This document shows, piece after piece, positions 7,767 through 16,575 of a DNA stretch of 64,000 bases. Under the pieces are notes generated by a model. The model was given only the letters and a program-made list of their open reading frames with translations. It did not search any database and had not been told where the DNA came from. Every line of letters begins with the position of its first letter. Position 1 is the first letter of the stretch. The stretch lies in contig JBJKYL010000017.1 in NCBI GenBank assembly GCA_045561055.1, positions 1-64,000 on the forward strand, written 5' to 3'. Source of the stretch: SMWC01 sp045561055. GTDB taxonomy: Bacteria; Pseudomonadota; Gammaproteobacteria; Steroidobacterales; Rariloculaceae. A program made the translations under genes and the position numbers.

Positions 7767-8282
7767 ATGACTTTTAGTCCCATGTTAACGCCTAAAGAGA
7801 TGCTTCATAGAGGCATATTCGGAGGAACATATTTTAGTGCATTAATTAGTTACAAAGATTTTCCTGATGATTGGTTTAAGGCATTGAATAAAAACTTTTA
7901 CTCTTCTGAAAAATATAGCGTGGAGGTTAATTTTTTTAAAATAAAATCAGGGCAATCTCAAAAGGAATGGGAGGAAAAAGGGTGGATGCATCAGGATGAC
8001 CCTAGAGGCTGGTTTGAATGGTATTGCAAATACTTTATGGGTAGAAGGCACGAAGATGATGAAAGGCAGATCAAAAGATGGTTAGCGTTCTGTGGGCCTA
8101 AAGGCCGATGGCGGAACATTATTTATAAGAAAATTCATGCTGCCGACTGCGGTATAAAGAATAGTGGAAACGTGAGTAGAAGAATACAACAATCTCTTTT
8201 GCATTGGTCTTACATTGTGAATGACGATGATTACAAGTTGTGGATTAAAAATAAAAAGGATACTTACTCAGCACCCGAGTGA
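7767..8282 (+). CDS. Conserved protein of unknown function, 171 residues
   Basis: A soluble, aromatic- and Lys-rich protein (LTPKEMLHRGIFGGTY, DDPRGWFEWYCKYFMGRR, DERQIKRWLAFCGPKGRW). The WFEWYC..YFMGRR..DDERQIKRW segment looks like a conserved core; I have seen similar unnamed proteins in bacteria, but no function is known to me. No signal peptide or membrane segment. The gene is AT-rich compared with its neighbours, which fits recent acquisition. The start at ATG 7767 has no good ribosome binding site, and the frame may once have continued upstream (see 7598-7766), so this may be a truncated gene. Confidence 0.5.
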   Translation: MTFSPMLTPKEMLHRGIFGGTYFSALISYKDFPDDWFKALNKNFYSSEKYSVEVNFFKIKSGQSQKEWEEKGWMHQDDPRGWFEWYCKYFMGRRHEDDERQIKRWLAFCGPKGRWRNIIYKKIHAADCGIKNSGNVSRRIQQSLLHWSYIVNDDDYKLWIKNKKDTYSAPE

Positions 8283-8309
8283 AATAATTTTAATCTAAAC
8301 TAATCCCCT

Positions 8310-9620
8310 TTAGATCTGACAATTATCTATCGTAAGCTCCAATCGGAGACAGTCGGGTAATAGTGTCGCAACATTGACGAAATCCAGTATCCGCCGAAAT
8401 TGGGTGATACCATTAATCGGGAACCTTTCTAAGCTAAAAATGCCGTTAGCCGCAAAGCCATGTCCCGCACCTATATTTGTAATGAACTCAATTGGAAGTC
8501 CATTTGTTGTTGCAATTGTATTCAAACGTACGGAGTGGTCGTAGCTTACGGTCATATCATTTTCGCCGTGGATCACGATCATCGGCGCTTCGGTTGACGA
8601 TATCGTTGCTGGAGAAATCACCGACGGCGTATCGTACCCTATGCCCAGGCTACCCCACAGATTTACTACGACCTTGAAAGCTGGCAAGTCGAATCCGAAG
8701 CCATCCAGTGCGTATCCGACATTAAGTGCAGTTGTAGCGCCTGCGGAGGCCCCAAGTAGGCCAATCCTGTCCGTGTCAATATGAAATTTTGCCGCATTTT
8801 CTATCATCCATCGAATAGCGCTAACAGTATCTTCAGCCGCAGCCAACATGGCGGTTTTGTTGCCGACATGTGACACTGCATTCTCTAGTGCTTGCATCTC
8901 AGCGGAAAGTACCGGGTCCTGCGGACGTAAACGATAGTCAATTGAAGTAGCGAGGTAACCTTGACGTGCAAAGGCCTGTGCAAATGCGACAAGCTGGTTT
9001 TGCGTACGGCTACCACTATTGAATCCACCGCCATGAATAATGACCATCATTGGCAACGAATGTCCGCTGAGATCAACGTCTGGTTCATAGAGATCTAGTA
9101 AGAGGTCGAAAGATTGCGGAGTAGTAGTGTTGATTTCTGCAGTTCCGAATAGGATGCCCGATGTTGTTTTGACTGCGTAGGGCTCAGAACTATCTACGCG
9201 GCTATAGTTGGCATTCATGCTGGTAGTCGTACTACTGAACGTTCCACTCACACCACCGATGGTGACAACCGTGGAGATAACTGTCGAAGGGTTGATGGAA
9301 CTAGTGTGCCGCACTCGTATAGCTTGATCGTTAATGACATTGCCAGGGTCACTGGCATAGGGACCCCCATCTATGCTGTATTCACCGTCGGTTACGCTGA
9401 TGGTAGTCGCCGCATTAATCCCTGTCACGGTGAATGCGATTGATTGAATTGACGTACCTAGTGCAACATCAGTCTGATCGATAATATTAAAGGTGTTTGG
9501 AACAGTATCCGTGACGTTAGCCGTGCCGGCTGTTGAGCCACCCCCACTTCCGCCCCCACAGGCGGTTAATATCAGGAAAACCCAAAAACAAACCATCAGT
9601 AAAAGATTTCTTTTAGGCAC
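8310..9620 (-). CDS. Exported alpha/beta-hydrolase (esterase) lipoprotein
   Basis: A 436-residue protein. The signal peptide has a lipobox LTAC followed by a Gly/Ser linker (GGGSGGGSTAG), so it should be lipid-anchored. Residues 40-150 form a beta-rich Thr/Ser-rich domain; residues 160-420 form the hydrolase. The HGGGFNSGS oxyanion-hole motif, the GASAG nucleophile elbow (DRIGLLGASAGATTAL), an Asp in HGENDMTVSYDHS and His in GAGHGF complete a catalytic triad like that of feruloyl-esterase/carboxylesterase relatives. Likely role: hydrolysis of an ester outside the cytoplasm; the substrate is unknown. It ends 27 nt from the convergent 171-residue ORF. Confidence 0.8.
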   Translation of the reverse strand: MPKRNLLLMVCFWVFLILTACGGGSGGGSTAGTANVTDTVPNTFNIIDQTDVALGTSIQSIAFTVTGINAATTISVTDGEYSIDGGPYASDPGNVINDQAIRVRHTSSINPSTVISTVVTIGGVSGTFSSTTTSMNANYSRVDSSEPYAVKTTSGILFGTAEINTTTPQSFDLLLDLYEPDVDLSGHSLPMMVIIHGGGFNSGSRTQNQLVAFAQAFARQGYLATSIDYRLRPQDPVLSAEMQALENAVSHVGNKTAMLAAAEDTVSAIRWMIENAAKFHIDTDRIGLLGASAGATTALNVGYALDGFGFDLPAFKVVVNLWGSLGIGYDTPSVISPATISSTEAPMIVIHGENDMTVSYDHSVRLNTIATTNGLPIEFITNIGAGHGFAANGIFSLERFPINGITQFRRILDFVNVATLLPDCLRLELTIDNCQI

Positions 9621-9657
9621 CAGTAGCCTCTATCCGTTGTGCTATTGGATATCTTGC

Positions 9658-10140
9658 TTAGTCGGAGACTGTAACGCTGACTATTTCGTCCCCTTGCTCG
9701 ATGGTGTCGACAATATCCTCTCCAATTACAACTTTTCCAAATACGGTGTGTTTACCGTCTAGATGCGGGGTAGGTAAATGAGTAATGAAAAACTGACTGC
9801 CGTTGGTGTTGGGGCCTGCGTTAGCCATTGAAATGACGCAACGCTCATGTCTTAGTGGATTTCCGTTAAATTCATCAGCAAATCGGTAGCCCGGGCCACC
9901 TCTACCTGAGCCGGTAGGATCACCACCCTGAATCATAAAATTTGGGATAACACGATGAAATAATACGCCGTCGTAGAAACGTTGGCTCGCTAGGTACACG
10001 AAGTTGTTTACTGTTTGTGGTGCGTGCTGTGGATATAGCTCAAGTCCAATAGTGCCGCGATTTGTCGTAATCGAGACGGAATAGTTTTTCGTCTCGTCGA
10101 TTTGCATTTCCGGCGGCGAATCCCATTGCTGTGTAGACAT
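9658..10140 (-). CDS. Cyclophilin-type peptidyl-prolyl cis-trans isomerase
   Basis: Speeds cis-trans isomerisation of prolyl bonds in folding proteins. A complete cyclophilin core of about 160 residues: LYPQHAPQTVNNFVYLA, RFYDGVLFHRVIPNFMIQGG (catalytic Arg in FHRV, with FMIQGGD), SMANAGPNTNGSQFFIT and HLDGKHTVFGKV. The start is ATG 10140, nine bases after AGGAG; the open frame extends 37 codons further upstream, but that part has no family similarity. No signal peptide is seen, so it should be cytoplasmic. It resembles short single-domain bacterial PpiA/PpiB-type enzymes; the exact gene name is not assigned. Confidence 0.9.
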   Translation of the reverse strand: MSTQQWDSPPEMQIDETKNYSVSITTNRGTIGLELYPQHAPQTVNNFVYLASQRFYDGVLFHRVIPNFMIQGGDPTGSGRGGPGYRFADEFNGNPLRHERCVISMANAGPNTNGSQFFITHLPTPHLDGKHTVFGKVVIGEDIVDTIEQGDEIVSVTVSD

Positions 10141-10544
10141 TCTGACGACTCCTAGATTTTTAATTGGTTTCTGGGTTTTCTGTATTCCCGCTAAAAGGCT
10201 CAAGATCTGAGTCGCACACGTTTGCGGTATTTGGTTCATTCTCTTGATCAAGAACCCATTTTTTTTGCCTTAGTTGACGAAACTCGTTCAAGGCAGAGCG
10301 CGCATTCTAACTGAAACGATTACCCCGTTTCTTGAGACGATAAGTCGTTCCTCCGAGAGTTAGGAGTTAAATCATATAACGGACCACGATTTGGCGCTAA
10401 GTTAGCAAACGGTTAATATTTATGGGACAGCTATTAATCCGACTTTAGTGTCAAATTGATTTAATAAAAACATGCTTCTTCGTTTGGTTCTCCATTAATC
10501 AGCACAACAAATTATTCCGCTAACTCGCTAGCGAGTTCTTTTGT
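10141..10544. other. Noncoding stretch with one perfect palindrome
   Basis: About 400 bases between the cyclophilin start and the end of the secreted lectin-like gene. The ORF extension to 10251 is not supported as coding. The stretch is AT-rich. The only structure I see is AACTCGCTAGCGAGTT at 10522-10537. No tRNA-like cloverleaf or small ORF with a ribosome binding site was found. The promoter of the cyclophilin gene must lie here. Confidence 0.4.
10522..10537. repeat. 16-bp perfect palindrome just after the 10545-11120 gene
   Basis: AACTCGCTAGCGAGTT can form a 6-bp stem with a CTAG tetraloop. It lies 7 nt past the stop of the minus-strand gene. Its T-rich side (CTTTTGTTT) is on the plus-strand 3' side, so it is not a canonical terminator for that gene; a binding site or a processing hairpin is equally possible. 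Confidence 0.35.
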
Positions 10545-11120
10545 TTACGGCCCGCCTTTAATTGCCCATTGCTTAAGTCTCGTATCGGTTGAAATACATG
10601 GTGCCAATTCTAGAATGCGTGACATGAATGGCCCTGCAGCTTTACTTTTTACTCCTGCTGCGATGCATAGACTGCGATCACTTTTAGGACTGAATTCAGA
10701 ACTGTCGGTGCTATAGGTAAATAGTTGCTCTATCGATGTCGGCGAACAATCTAACAGATCAAATGTGACGCCGGCAGCAGCCTTCTCATGAAGCGTTACA
10801 CATTTACCGGGAAATTCTGCTGATTCGATTTGACTTGCTTCTGAGTTGTAGAAAAACTGCACATCACCACCTTGAGGTTTACAGGAATGAGTTTGCAGTT
10901 GCTCGGACCAGCCCCGACCTAATGTATCGATACACCAACCCAAATTATCTTTTTCGTCAAGGTTATCTGCGAGGTAGATGGCGGGTTCTGGCGTTTGCAG
11001 TGCCGGTGGTGCTGCATTTGCAGATAGTGTCAGCATGTAGACAAGAGAAATAATTGAGCACCAGAGTGGCTCCTTGCGAAATAATTTTTGTCTATTAGGA
11101 TCAATACATATTGATTTCAT
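10545..11120 (-). CDS. Secreted ricin-B-lectin-like beta-trefoil protein
   Basis: A 191-residue protein with an N-terminal membrane segment (LWCSIISLVYMLTLSANAAP) acting as a signal peptide after a 17-residue basic leader. The body has trefoil-like repeats, each with a Cys pair and a Q.W/Q.F-type turn: WCIDT followed by HSCKP and VQFFYN; KCVTLHE followed by LLDCS and EQLFTYS; LCIAAG followed by LAPC and KQWAI. Three such repeats are the pattern of ricin-type carbohydrate-binding domains. No catalytic domain is attached. AGGAG seven bases before the ATG supports the start. The ligand is unknown. Family assignment is by pattern and only moderately sure. Confidence 0.55.
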   Translation of the reverse strand: MKSICIDPNRQKLFRKEPLWCSIISLVYMLTLSANAAPPALQTPEPAIYLADNLDEKDNLGWCIDTLGRGWSEQLQTHSCKPQGGDVQFFYNSEASQIESAEFPGKCVTLHEKAAAGVTFDLLDCSPTSIEQLFTYSTDSSEFSPKSDRSLCIAAGVKSKAAGPFMSRILELAPCISTDTRLKQWAIKGGP

Positions 11121-11250
11121 TCTGTTGCTCCTTCGAGATGATTTTTTTAATATCGTTGTTATCTTTAGTGGAACAGTTCGCAGTGGCGTAAGGAAATTAT
11201 TGGTTTGAATGCATCGGAGCTAATGAATAAAGTTAATTAAATTTTAGATC

Positions 11251-12033
11251 TTACTGCAATCCCCGCGACTCTTTTATAAGGTCGTAGGCCACGTTAATCT
11301 CGCGGGTTCGCTCCTCCGCGACCTGTCGCATGCTTTCGGGTAAACCTTTCGCGGCAAGCTTGTCGGGATGGTTTTCGCTGACCAGGCGTCGGTAGGCTCG
11401 TTTAACCGCTACATCGTTCACATCAGACGTTAAGCCAAGGGCTGTATAGGCGTCGTCAAGCTGATCTCTCGACGGTGCGCTCCCTGGGCCTGATCCTGGA
11501 CCAGCTCCGGCACGCAACAATGCTTCGAGTTGAGCAACGTCCTGCTCGGTTAGTCCCAGGCGTTTCGCAATATGAACGAGCATCGCATGCTCGGCTTCAT
11601 GGACTCGGCCATCAGCTGAGATCGCCATGCACTGAAGGTGCAAAAAGAGCCGCAGCAAGGGTCCGCGACCGAAAGCCATCGCACCTCGCAGTCGATCAAT
11701 TTCCGCGTCGAGATCAAAGTCAGCTGCCTTACCCCGATTGAATGCGTTTATCGCCTGGTCACGCTGTACGTCCGAAAGACGCAACATGTTAAAGGTCTGC
11801 TGCGCAGCCTGGATTTCGTCGCGGGACACGACCCCGTCGGCTTTTGATAGAGCTCCCATTACCGCGAAGGTCGAATCAAGAAAACGTGCTTGACCTTGTT
11901 GCAGACGGTTCCTGAATATCATCGGCAACGCTCGTTGTGCTCCATAGCCGAGTAGGGCACCAATGAGGAGGCCTCGCGTTCCGCCAAACAAAAGCCCAAG
12001 TAGGGCGCAAAAGACAATGAAGCTCATTGTCAC
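11251..12033 (-). CDS. djlA: DnaJ-like co-chaperone DjlA
   Basis: A membrane-anchored J-domain protein that stimulates DnaK. Layout: one N-terminal transmembrane segment with a glycine-rich dimerisation pattern (FIVFCALLGLLFGGTRGLLI), a TerB-like helical domain (about residues 45-165: MGALSKADGVVSRDEI and MAISADGRVHEAEHAML), a Gly/Pro/Ser linker (GAGPGSGPGSAPS) and a C-terminal J domain with YTALGL, AYRRLVSENHPDKL (HPD motif) and REINVAYDLIK. Its length of 260 residues is normal. It is a single gene with no obvious operon partner; the 217 bases upstream carry the divergent nuclease promoter. Confidence 0.93.
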   Translation of the reverse strand: MTMSFIVFCALLGLLFGGTRGLLIGALLGYGAQRALPMIFRNRLQQGQARFLDSTFAVMGALSKADGVVSRDEIQAAQQTFNMLRLSDVQRDQAINAFNRGKAADFDLDAEIDRLRGAMAFGRGPLLRLFLHLQCMAISADGRVHEAEHAMLVHIAKRLGLTEQDVAQLEALLRAGAGPGSGPGSAPSRDQLDDAYTALGLTSDVNDVAVKRAYRRLVSENHPDKLAAKGLPESMRQVAEERTREINVAYDLIKESRGLQ

Positions 12034-12161
12034 GAGCTTAGGCGGGGTAAGGTCTATATTGCAACGATTGTTTATTAATAAGTAGCAAATGACATAAATC
12101 TACCGCTTTTTATACCTCAGGTGAGATATTTATCCACTGATCTCTTGTAGGCTGCCAGATT

Positions 12162-12199
12162 TTGGGTTGGTATCTTACGAAATTATACTGACGGTCAGT
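12162..12199 (+). promoter_or_regulatory. Predicted sigma70 promoter with overlapping palindrome, upstream of the nuclease gene
   Basis: TTGGGT (12162-12167), 16 bases, then TATACT (12184-12189). The -10 box overlaps a 13-base perfect inverted repeat ACTGAC-G-GTCAGT (12187-12199). An operator in this position would block RNA polymerase. Predicted from sequence alone. Confidence 0.35.
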
Positions 12200-12220
12200 T
12201 TTACAATAGGTATGGCCTAG

Positions 12221-12241
12221 ATTAATATAAAGCATATTAAT
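12221..12241 (+). repeat. AT-rich inverted repeat before the nuclease start
   Basis: ATTAATAT-AAAGC-ATATTAAT: an 8-bp perfect inverted repeat ending one base before a possible ATG at 12243 and 25 bases before the preferred ATG at 12267. In mRNA it would form a weak hairpin over the ribosome-binding region, which has no Shine-Dalgarno sequence. It could equally be a protein-binding site. Confidence 0.3.
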
Positions 12242-12266
12242 AATGTTAAGTATATTATTGTTTTTA

Positions 12267-12914
12267 ATGAAAAAGTTTATTTTAATTTTAATGCTTATCG
12301 TGGAACCCTCTTTGGTCGTGGCGTCTGAGGTTTTCGGTCCTGCGACTATTATCGATGGTGATACCCTACGTGTCGGTAGCACTACGATCCGGCTACATGG
12401 AATCGACGCTCCAGAAGTAATACAAAACTGCGAGAGAGACGGGAGTATTTGGTTGTGCGGAGCGGAATCATCGCGGAAATTGCGACAACTTGTGGGCGAT
12501 CAAGACGTCATGTGTTATGAGACCGACCATGATCGGTACGGCAGAATAGTTGCTATTTGTAGTGCCGGTGATATCGAGTTAGGTGCGGCGATGGTCATAT
12601 CTGGATTAGCTCTAGCATACCGACAGTTCGGCACCGAGTATGTGAGACACGAAACATCAGCTAGGGACGCAGCGCGAGGGATGTGGTCCGGCGACTTCGT
12701 TGCGCCTTGGGATTGGCGTAGAGGGCGTAGATTAATCACAGAAACGAATGGCGATTGTTTGATTAAAGGCAACATCAATCCTCAAAATAATCGCATATAT
12801 CATGCTCCAGGGAGTTCTTCTTACGCTGCAACCGTGATCAATGAGTTAAATGGAGAACGATGGTTTTGTAGCGAAGAGGAAGCTATAGAGGCGGGTTGGC
12901 GTGCGCCAAGATAA
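12267..12914 (+). CDS. Exported thermonuclease (SNase-like) family protein
   Basis: A calcium-dependent nuclease fold. After a signal peptide (MKKFILILMLIVEPSLVVAS) comes the OB-fold core: TIIDGDTLRVG, then IRLHGIDAPE with the Arg, Asp and Glu of the active site, and DRYGRIVAIC with the second catalytic Arg. These match the catalytic set of staphylococcal nuclease. Residues 140-215 form a C-terminal extension (CLIKGNI, RIYHAPGSSSY, GERWFCSEEEAIEAGWRAPR) common in proteobacterial members and possibly metal-binding. Likely role: degradation of extracellular or periplasmic DNA/RNA. ATG 12267 gives the cleanest signal peptide; ATG 12243 would add eight hydrophobic residues. Neither has a ribosome binding site. 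Confidence 0.85.
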   Translation: MKKFILILMLIVEPSLVVASEVFGPATIIDGDTLRVGSTTIRLHGIDAPEVIQNCERDGSIWLCGAESSRKLRQLVGDQDVMCYETDHDRYGRIVAICSAGDIELGAAMVISGLALAYRQFGTEYVRHETSARDAARGMWSGDFVAPWDWRRGRRLITETNGDCLIKGNINPQNNRIYHAPGSSSYAATVINELNGERWFCSEEEAIEAGWRAPR

Positions 12915-13014
12915 TGGAATTTTTGTACTAAAATCCTATTCGCTATCGGTTTTTTTAGGAAACGTCTAATACGGTTATACTGGGACAACGTTAATACAGA
13001 TCTTGAGGTAAGCA

Positions 13015-14214
13015 TTGGATAAGAAAATTGGAGTGGCGGTCATTTTCGGGTTTTTGATTACCACTGGACTACCAGTAGCACTGTCTCAAACCGCTGGGAC
13101 ACGAGACCCTGGTTTAGGAGAGCTTTATTCAACGCGGCCCTCAATGGCACAGTCTCAAATAGAAGAATTTGAGGAAATAGTTAAGTCTCAAAAAGAACAA
13201 TCTCAACCGTTGTGGGCGCCTATTCCTGAATGGGCATACGGTTATGACTCGCAGCCTCAGCCAGGTGATGCGGCATCAGCCCCCACACCGGGCAATAGGG
13301 TAATCCAACATGGAGAGGATCCAGAAGAATTAGCTAGGCTTCTTACGCTAGAGGGAAGTAGCGCCACCTTCTCTCGCCAAGAAATCCGTCATGCTCAAGA
13401 TGTTATCGATTGGTTTCCTGAAGACTATCCACCGATGCCAGATATCATTAAATATGGGCCCGAAGCCCTTAGAGGCGAAGATCCTGATTGGGCCTGTGGC
13501 TCTTGTCATCTGCCTAATGGCAAAGCGCGGCCCTCAAATGCCGCAACCGCGGGATTACCCGCTGCATACCAGGTTCAGCAAATGCATGATATGCGAGATG
13601 GCTTACGGTATAGCGCAGACCCAAGAAAACCAAACACGCCCAATATGATCAGGATGGTTCGAGCGATGACCGAGGAAGAAATTCAAGAATCTGCAGACTT
13701 TTGGGCTGCAATTCCTTGGACGCGCCGGATGTATGTAATGGAAGCCGACCTGATTCCGGAGATGTATTTGAATCCAGATAGTAATATGTTTTTCACGATG
13801 GGAACTGAGCCAACGGAGCCTCTTGCAGGGCGTATTATTGAAACTCCTTTAGATACCTATGAAGCGAACTATCTTCGTAATCCACGCATGGGTTTTAATG
13901 TTTATGTGCCTGCAGGGAGTCTTGCTAAGGGAGAGGAGCTCGTTGTGAACGGAGGTGGGGGAAAGACAATTCAGTGTAGTATCTGCCATGGTCAGGATCT
14001 CATGGGTCTTGGTTTGATTCCTGGTATTGCTGGCCGTCAGCCTAGCTATATGATGCGTCAGTTATATGACTTTAAACAGGGGACTAGGAATGGTGTTGGT
14101 GCGCAACTAATGCAGCCGACCATCGCAAATCTAAATATCGAAGACATGACTAATATTGTTGCCTATTTAGCTTCAATTATTCCTCCCACGCCAGCGTCAG
14201 GAGAGCCTCAGTAG
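13015..14214 (+). CDS. Secreted dihaem cytochrome c
   Basis: A 399-residue periplasmic c-type cytochrome. The start is TTG 13015 after GAGGT, followed by a signal peptide (KKIGVAVIFGFLITTGLPVALSQ). Two CxxCH haem-attachment motifs: CGSCH at about residue 163 and CSICH at about residue 325. The C-terminal module (GEELVVNGGGGKTIQCSICHG, then GIAGRQPSYMMRQLYDFKQG, ending MTNIVAYLASI) is a classical class I cytochrome c domain with likely distal Met. The N-terminal module is longer and divergent. Such proteins pass electrons between a periplasmic dehydrogenase and the respiratory chain; no partner enzyme is adjacent, so the donor is unknown. Confidence 0.85.
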   Translation: MDKKIGVAVIFGFLITTGLPVALSQTAGTRDPGLGELYSTRPSMAQSQIEEFEEIVKSQKEQSQPLWAPIPEWAYGYDSQPQPGDAASAPTPGNRVIQHGEDPEELARLLTLEGSSATFSRQEIRHAQDVIDWFPEDYPPMPDIIKYGPEALRGEDPDWACGSCHLPNGKARPSNAATAGLPAAYQVQQMHDMRDGLRYSADPRKPNTPNMIRMVRAMTEEEIQESADFWAAIPWTRRMYVMEADLIPEMYLNPDSNMFFTMGTEPTEPLAGRIIETPLDTYEANYLRNPRMGFNVYVPAGSLAKGEELVVNGGGGKTIQCSICHGQDLMGLGLIPGIAGRQPSYMMRQLYDFKQGTRNGVGAQLMQPTIANLNIEDMTNIVAYLASIIPPTPASGEPQ

Positions 14215-14432
14215 GATTGAGGTTAAAAGCTTAATAAATCTTCTAAGAGCTGGATATCTAACGAAGCTAAACTGCGGTAATTTTTATCCGGTTGAGACTT
14301 TGAGCATTGTTAGTTGCAAATGGCTGATAACGTTTCATTCGTGTATAACAATCTCGACAGAAGACTGTTAATGTTAGTCTGTCCGGATAGCTTTCTTGAC
14401 GGTTAACGCAGTCAGGGTGTTGTCCTTCATCC
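14215..14432. other. Convergent intergenic stretch, nothing supported
   Basis: Between the cytochrome and the beta-propeller gene. I looked for a bidirectional terminator; only an imperfect hairpin (GACAGAAGACT with AGTCTGTC near 14356-14382) is visible, and no clear T-run follows it. Confidence 0.25.
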
Positions 14433-16409
14433 CTAAAAAGGCCCGTTTACGATCGTTGGGGACTGCCAGAGCGCTGACCAGACATCGTTGTCGCGAATAT
14501 AGTAAACCGTGTCCTCGTGTATGAAAGACCGGCTCCGTCTCACCCAACTAAGCGTATTAGGATCAATCGAAGGCGGCTGGATTGATCCGACATTATTTAG
14601 TGTGGCGAGCATTGGCGTGTTCTTATCGAGAATCTCGAAGAGATATAACGCTGAGCCAAGAAACTGACGGCTACTATCTGTTGCGAACACGCTCGCTGGG
14701 ACTGTGAAGCGATCGAGGCTATTAGCGTTGGCTTGATAGGTGAACGCGTGACGATCATATCTAGCCTCGCTGTAGGAACTCGGTCCGCCAATGAGTACGC
14801 TGCCCCGAGACAGCGGCCGAGCAATATTGGAGACGTTGAACAGTTCTAGTTTGACACCACCATTCTCATCTGCGCCGAGGCCGAGTAACAGGTCGTCAGT
14901 TACTGGGTGTAGGAAATCGGAAAACCCTGTCACTTGGAGTTCTCCCGCGATAAACGGGTCCGTAGAGTCAGATAGATCAATAGCGTACAGCGGATCAATT
15001 CGCTCGAACGTCACCGCATAAACCGTATCACCTAAAAACCGGACGCCATACAATGCTTCGTTTGGTTTGCCGATTTCTTGTGGGCGGTTATTGTTGGGTA
15101 GCGTCGACACGATATCGAGATCGGGTCGCGTGCTCGACTCACGCAGGATGTATAGCTGGTGATCAACGAAGTCCTCATTGTTCCTGTCAAACTGGGATGC
15201 TAGTAGTCTCAGATCCCCGTCTTGTTCGCTCATACGGAAGTCGGCCTGGCCACCGCGCCAGACGGTACCCTCGATATCTGAGGAACCGCGGTAGTAGATA
15301 CGAGTCCCAGCCAGGGAAAACTTATGAATGCGTGTAATGTCATGCAGCGCTGCTGTATTCGGTCGGAGCTCAGTTAAATAGAGCGCTTGTTCGCTGACAT
15401 ACACACCATAGGTTTTTTCTTTATAACAAGCCGTCGTGAATTCTGTCGGATTATTAATAGGTACGGCCGTGATGCTTGTAATTACAGCGTAGTTACTGGT
15501 GTCGTTAGTCGTAACGTAGCAGTTTTCCGGTTTAAAAAGCGCACTGGTTTCTCCAGCGATTGTGATTTTCGGCAAAAGGTCGTCGAGCGTTGCGCTGGAC
15601 AGTAGTGCCTGATTTTCGACCTGCTGTTTGGCTGTTACTACGCGATAATGTAAGCCTTTCAGTGACGGTGTGTATCGACTAACGATGTAGACCGTGTTTC
15701 CGATACGTCGGCTCTCGACGAAGACGCCGTCGATGCTTGCCTCGATTTCTAGCTTGGGATTGCTTATATCGCCTACGTCGTAGATACGGAACCCTAGCTT
15801 TTCTGGGGCCCAAATTGACGTATCAGCCCATAGCCTACCGTAGCTGCCATAGACCCTCTGACCGGTCAGCGCAAACATCTGCTCATCTTCCAAGTACATG
15901 CCTTGAACAGAGATGTTTTTCTCGAGGGGAATAGTACTAACCAGACGTGCTGTACCGTTAGCCTGATCCGTTGTAAGGATTCGGATTGAACGCTCAACGG
16001 TGACTCGTGGATTACCAGATTCTTCTTCCGCATCAGCGAGTCGGAAACAGCAGTTAAAGTAACGCTGCGGTGCAATGAACAGCTGCTCGCCGTTGTAGCG
16101 TACAGCATCGAACTCGTCGACATTTGCCTCCTGGGTATAGGTGCCCGTAAAGTTACTATCCATAGCCACGCCGGCGATCGCGCGCTGTTCTGCTGTGCTG
16201 ACTTGCGTAAGCGCGGATTTGATAGAGGACTCGAAAGCTGCCGCGTCCGTGACCGTGCTAAGGAGGCCCGCCGGCTGAATTGGCGGAGGGTCGTCGGAGC
16301 TTGAGTCTGAGGAGCCACAGCCCGCGGTTGTTAACACGACAAGGATGGAAAGTATTTTGGTAGCGCTTTTTGTTACGTTATATTTATATCCGGTTTGCTG
16401 TCTTTTCAT
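14433..16409 (-). CDS. Beta-propeller domain lipoprotein
   Basis: A 658-residue exported protein with a lipobox (LTTAGC followed by GSSDSSSDDPPP). The body matches secreted proteins with a C-terminal beta-propeller domain: FDAVRYNGEQLFIAPQRYF, ISVQGMYLEDEQMFALTGQ, LGFRIYDVGDISNPKLEIEA, VRFLGDTVYAVTFERIDPLY, AIDLSDSTDPFIAGELQVTG and LHPVTDDLLLGLGADENG. These are successive blades with 'vyavT.er.DPLY.iDls.p..P' motifs. The family function is not established. CCFRLADAEEES near residue 95 has two adjacent Cys. It stands alone, convergent with the cytochrome gene. Confidence 0.75.
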   Translation of the reverse strand: MKRQQTGYKYNVTKSATKILSILVVLTTAGCGSSDSSSDDPPPIQPAGLLSTVTDAAAFESSIKSALTQVSTAEQRAIAGVAMDSNFTGTYTQEANVDEFDAVRYNGEQLFIAPQRYFNCCFRLADAEEESGNPRVTVERSIRILTTDQANGTARLVSTIPLEKNISVQGMYLEDEQMFALTGQRVYGSYGRLWADTSIWAPEKLGFRIYDVGDISNPKLEIEASIDGVFVESRRIGNTVYIVSRYTPSLKGLHYRVVTAKQQVENQALLSSATLDDLLPKITIAGETSALFKPENCYVTTNDTSNYAVITSITAVPINNPTEFTTACYKEKTYGVYVSEQALYLTELRPNTAALHDITRIHKFSLAGTRIYYRGSSDIEGTVWRGGQADFRMSEQDGDLRLLASQFDRNNEDFVDHQLYILRESSTRPDLDIVSTLPNNNRPQEIGKPNEALYGVRFLGDTVYAVTFERIDPLYAIDLSDSTDPFIAGELQVTGFSDFLHPVTDDLLLGLGADENGGVKLELFNVSNIARPLSRGSVLIGGPSSYSEARYDRHAFTYQANANSLDRFTVPASVFATDSSRQFLGSALYLFEILDKNTPMLATLNNVGSIQPPSIDPNTLSWVRRSRSFIHEDTVYYIRDNDVWSALWQSPTIVNGPF

Positions 16410-16575
16410 TTTGATGTCAGCTTTGCGTTGGGACTTGTAATAAAAGACTACCCGACTGGGGACAGGTTAGAACGAAGTGCTAGCCGTTTGCCCCAACAAT
16501 ATCAATTAGATAGAAAAAACTATGATCTTGTTTGACACCACGCAGTCTATCCCAGCCTGATTTTTAGTTAATTTG

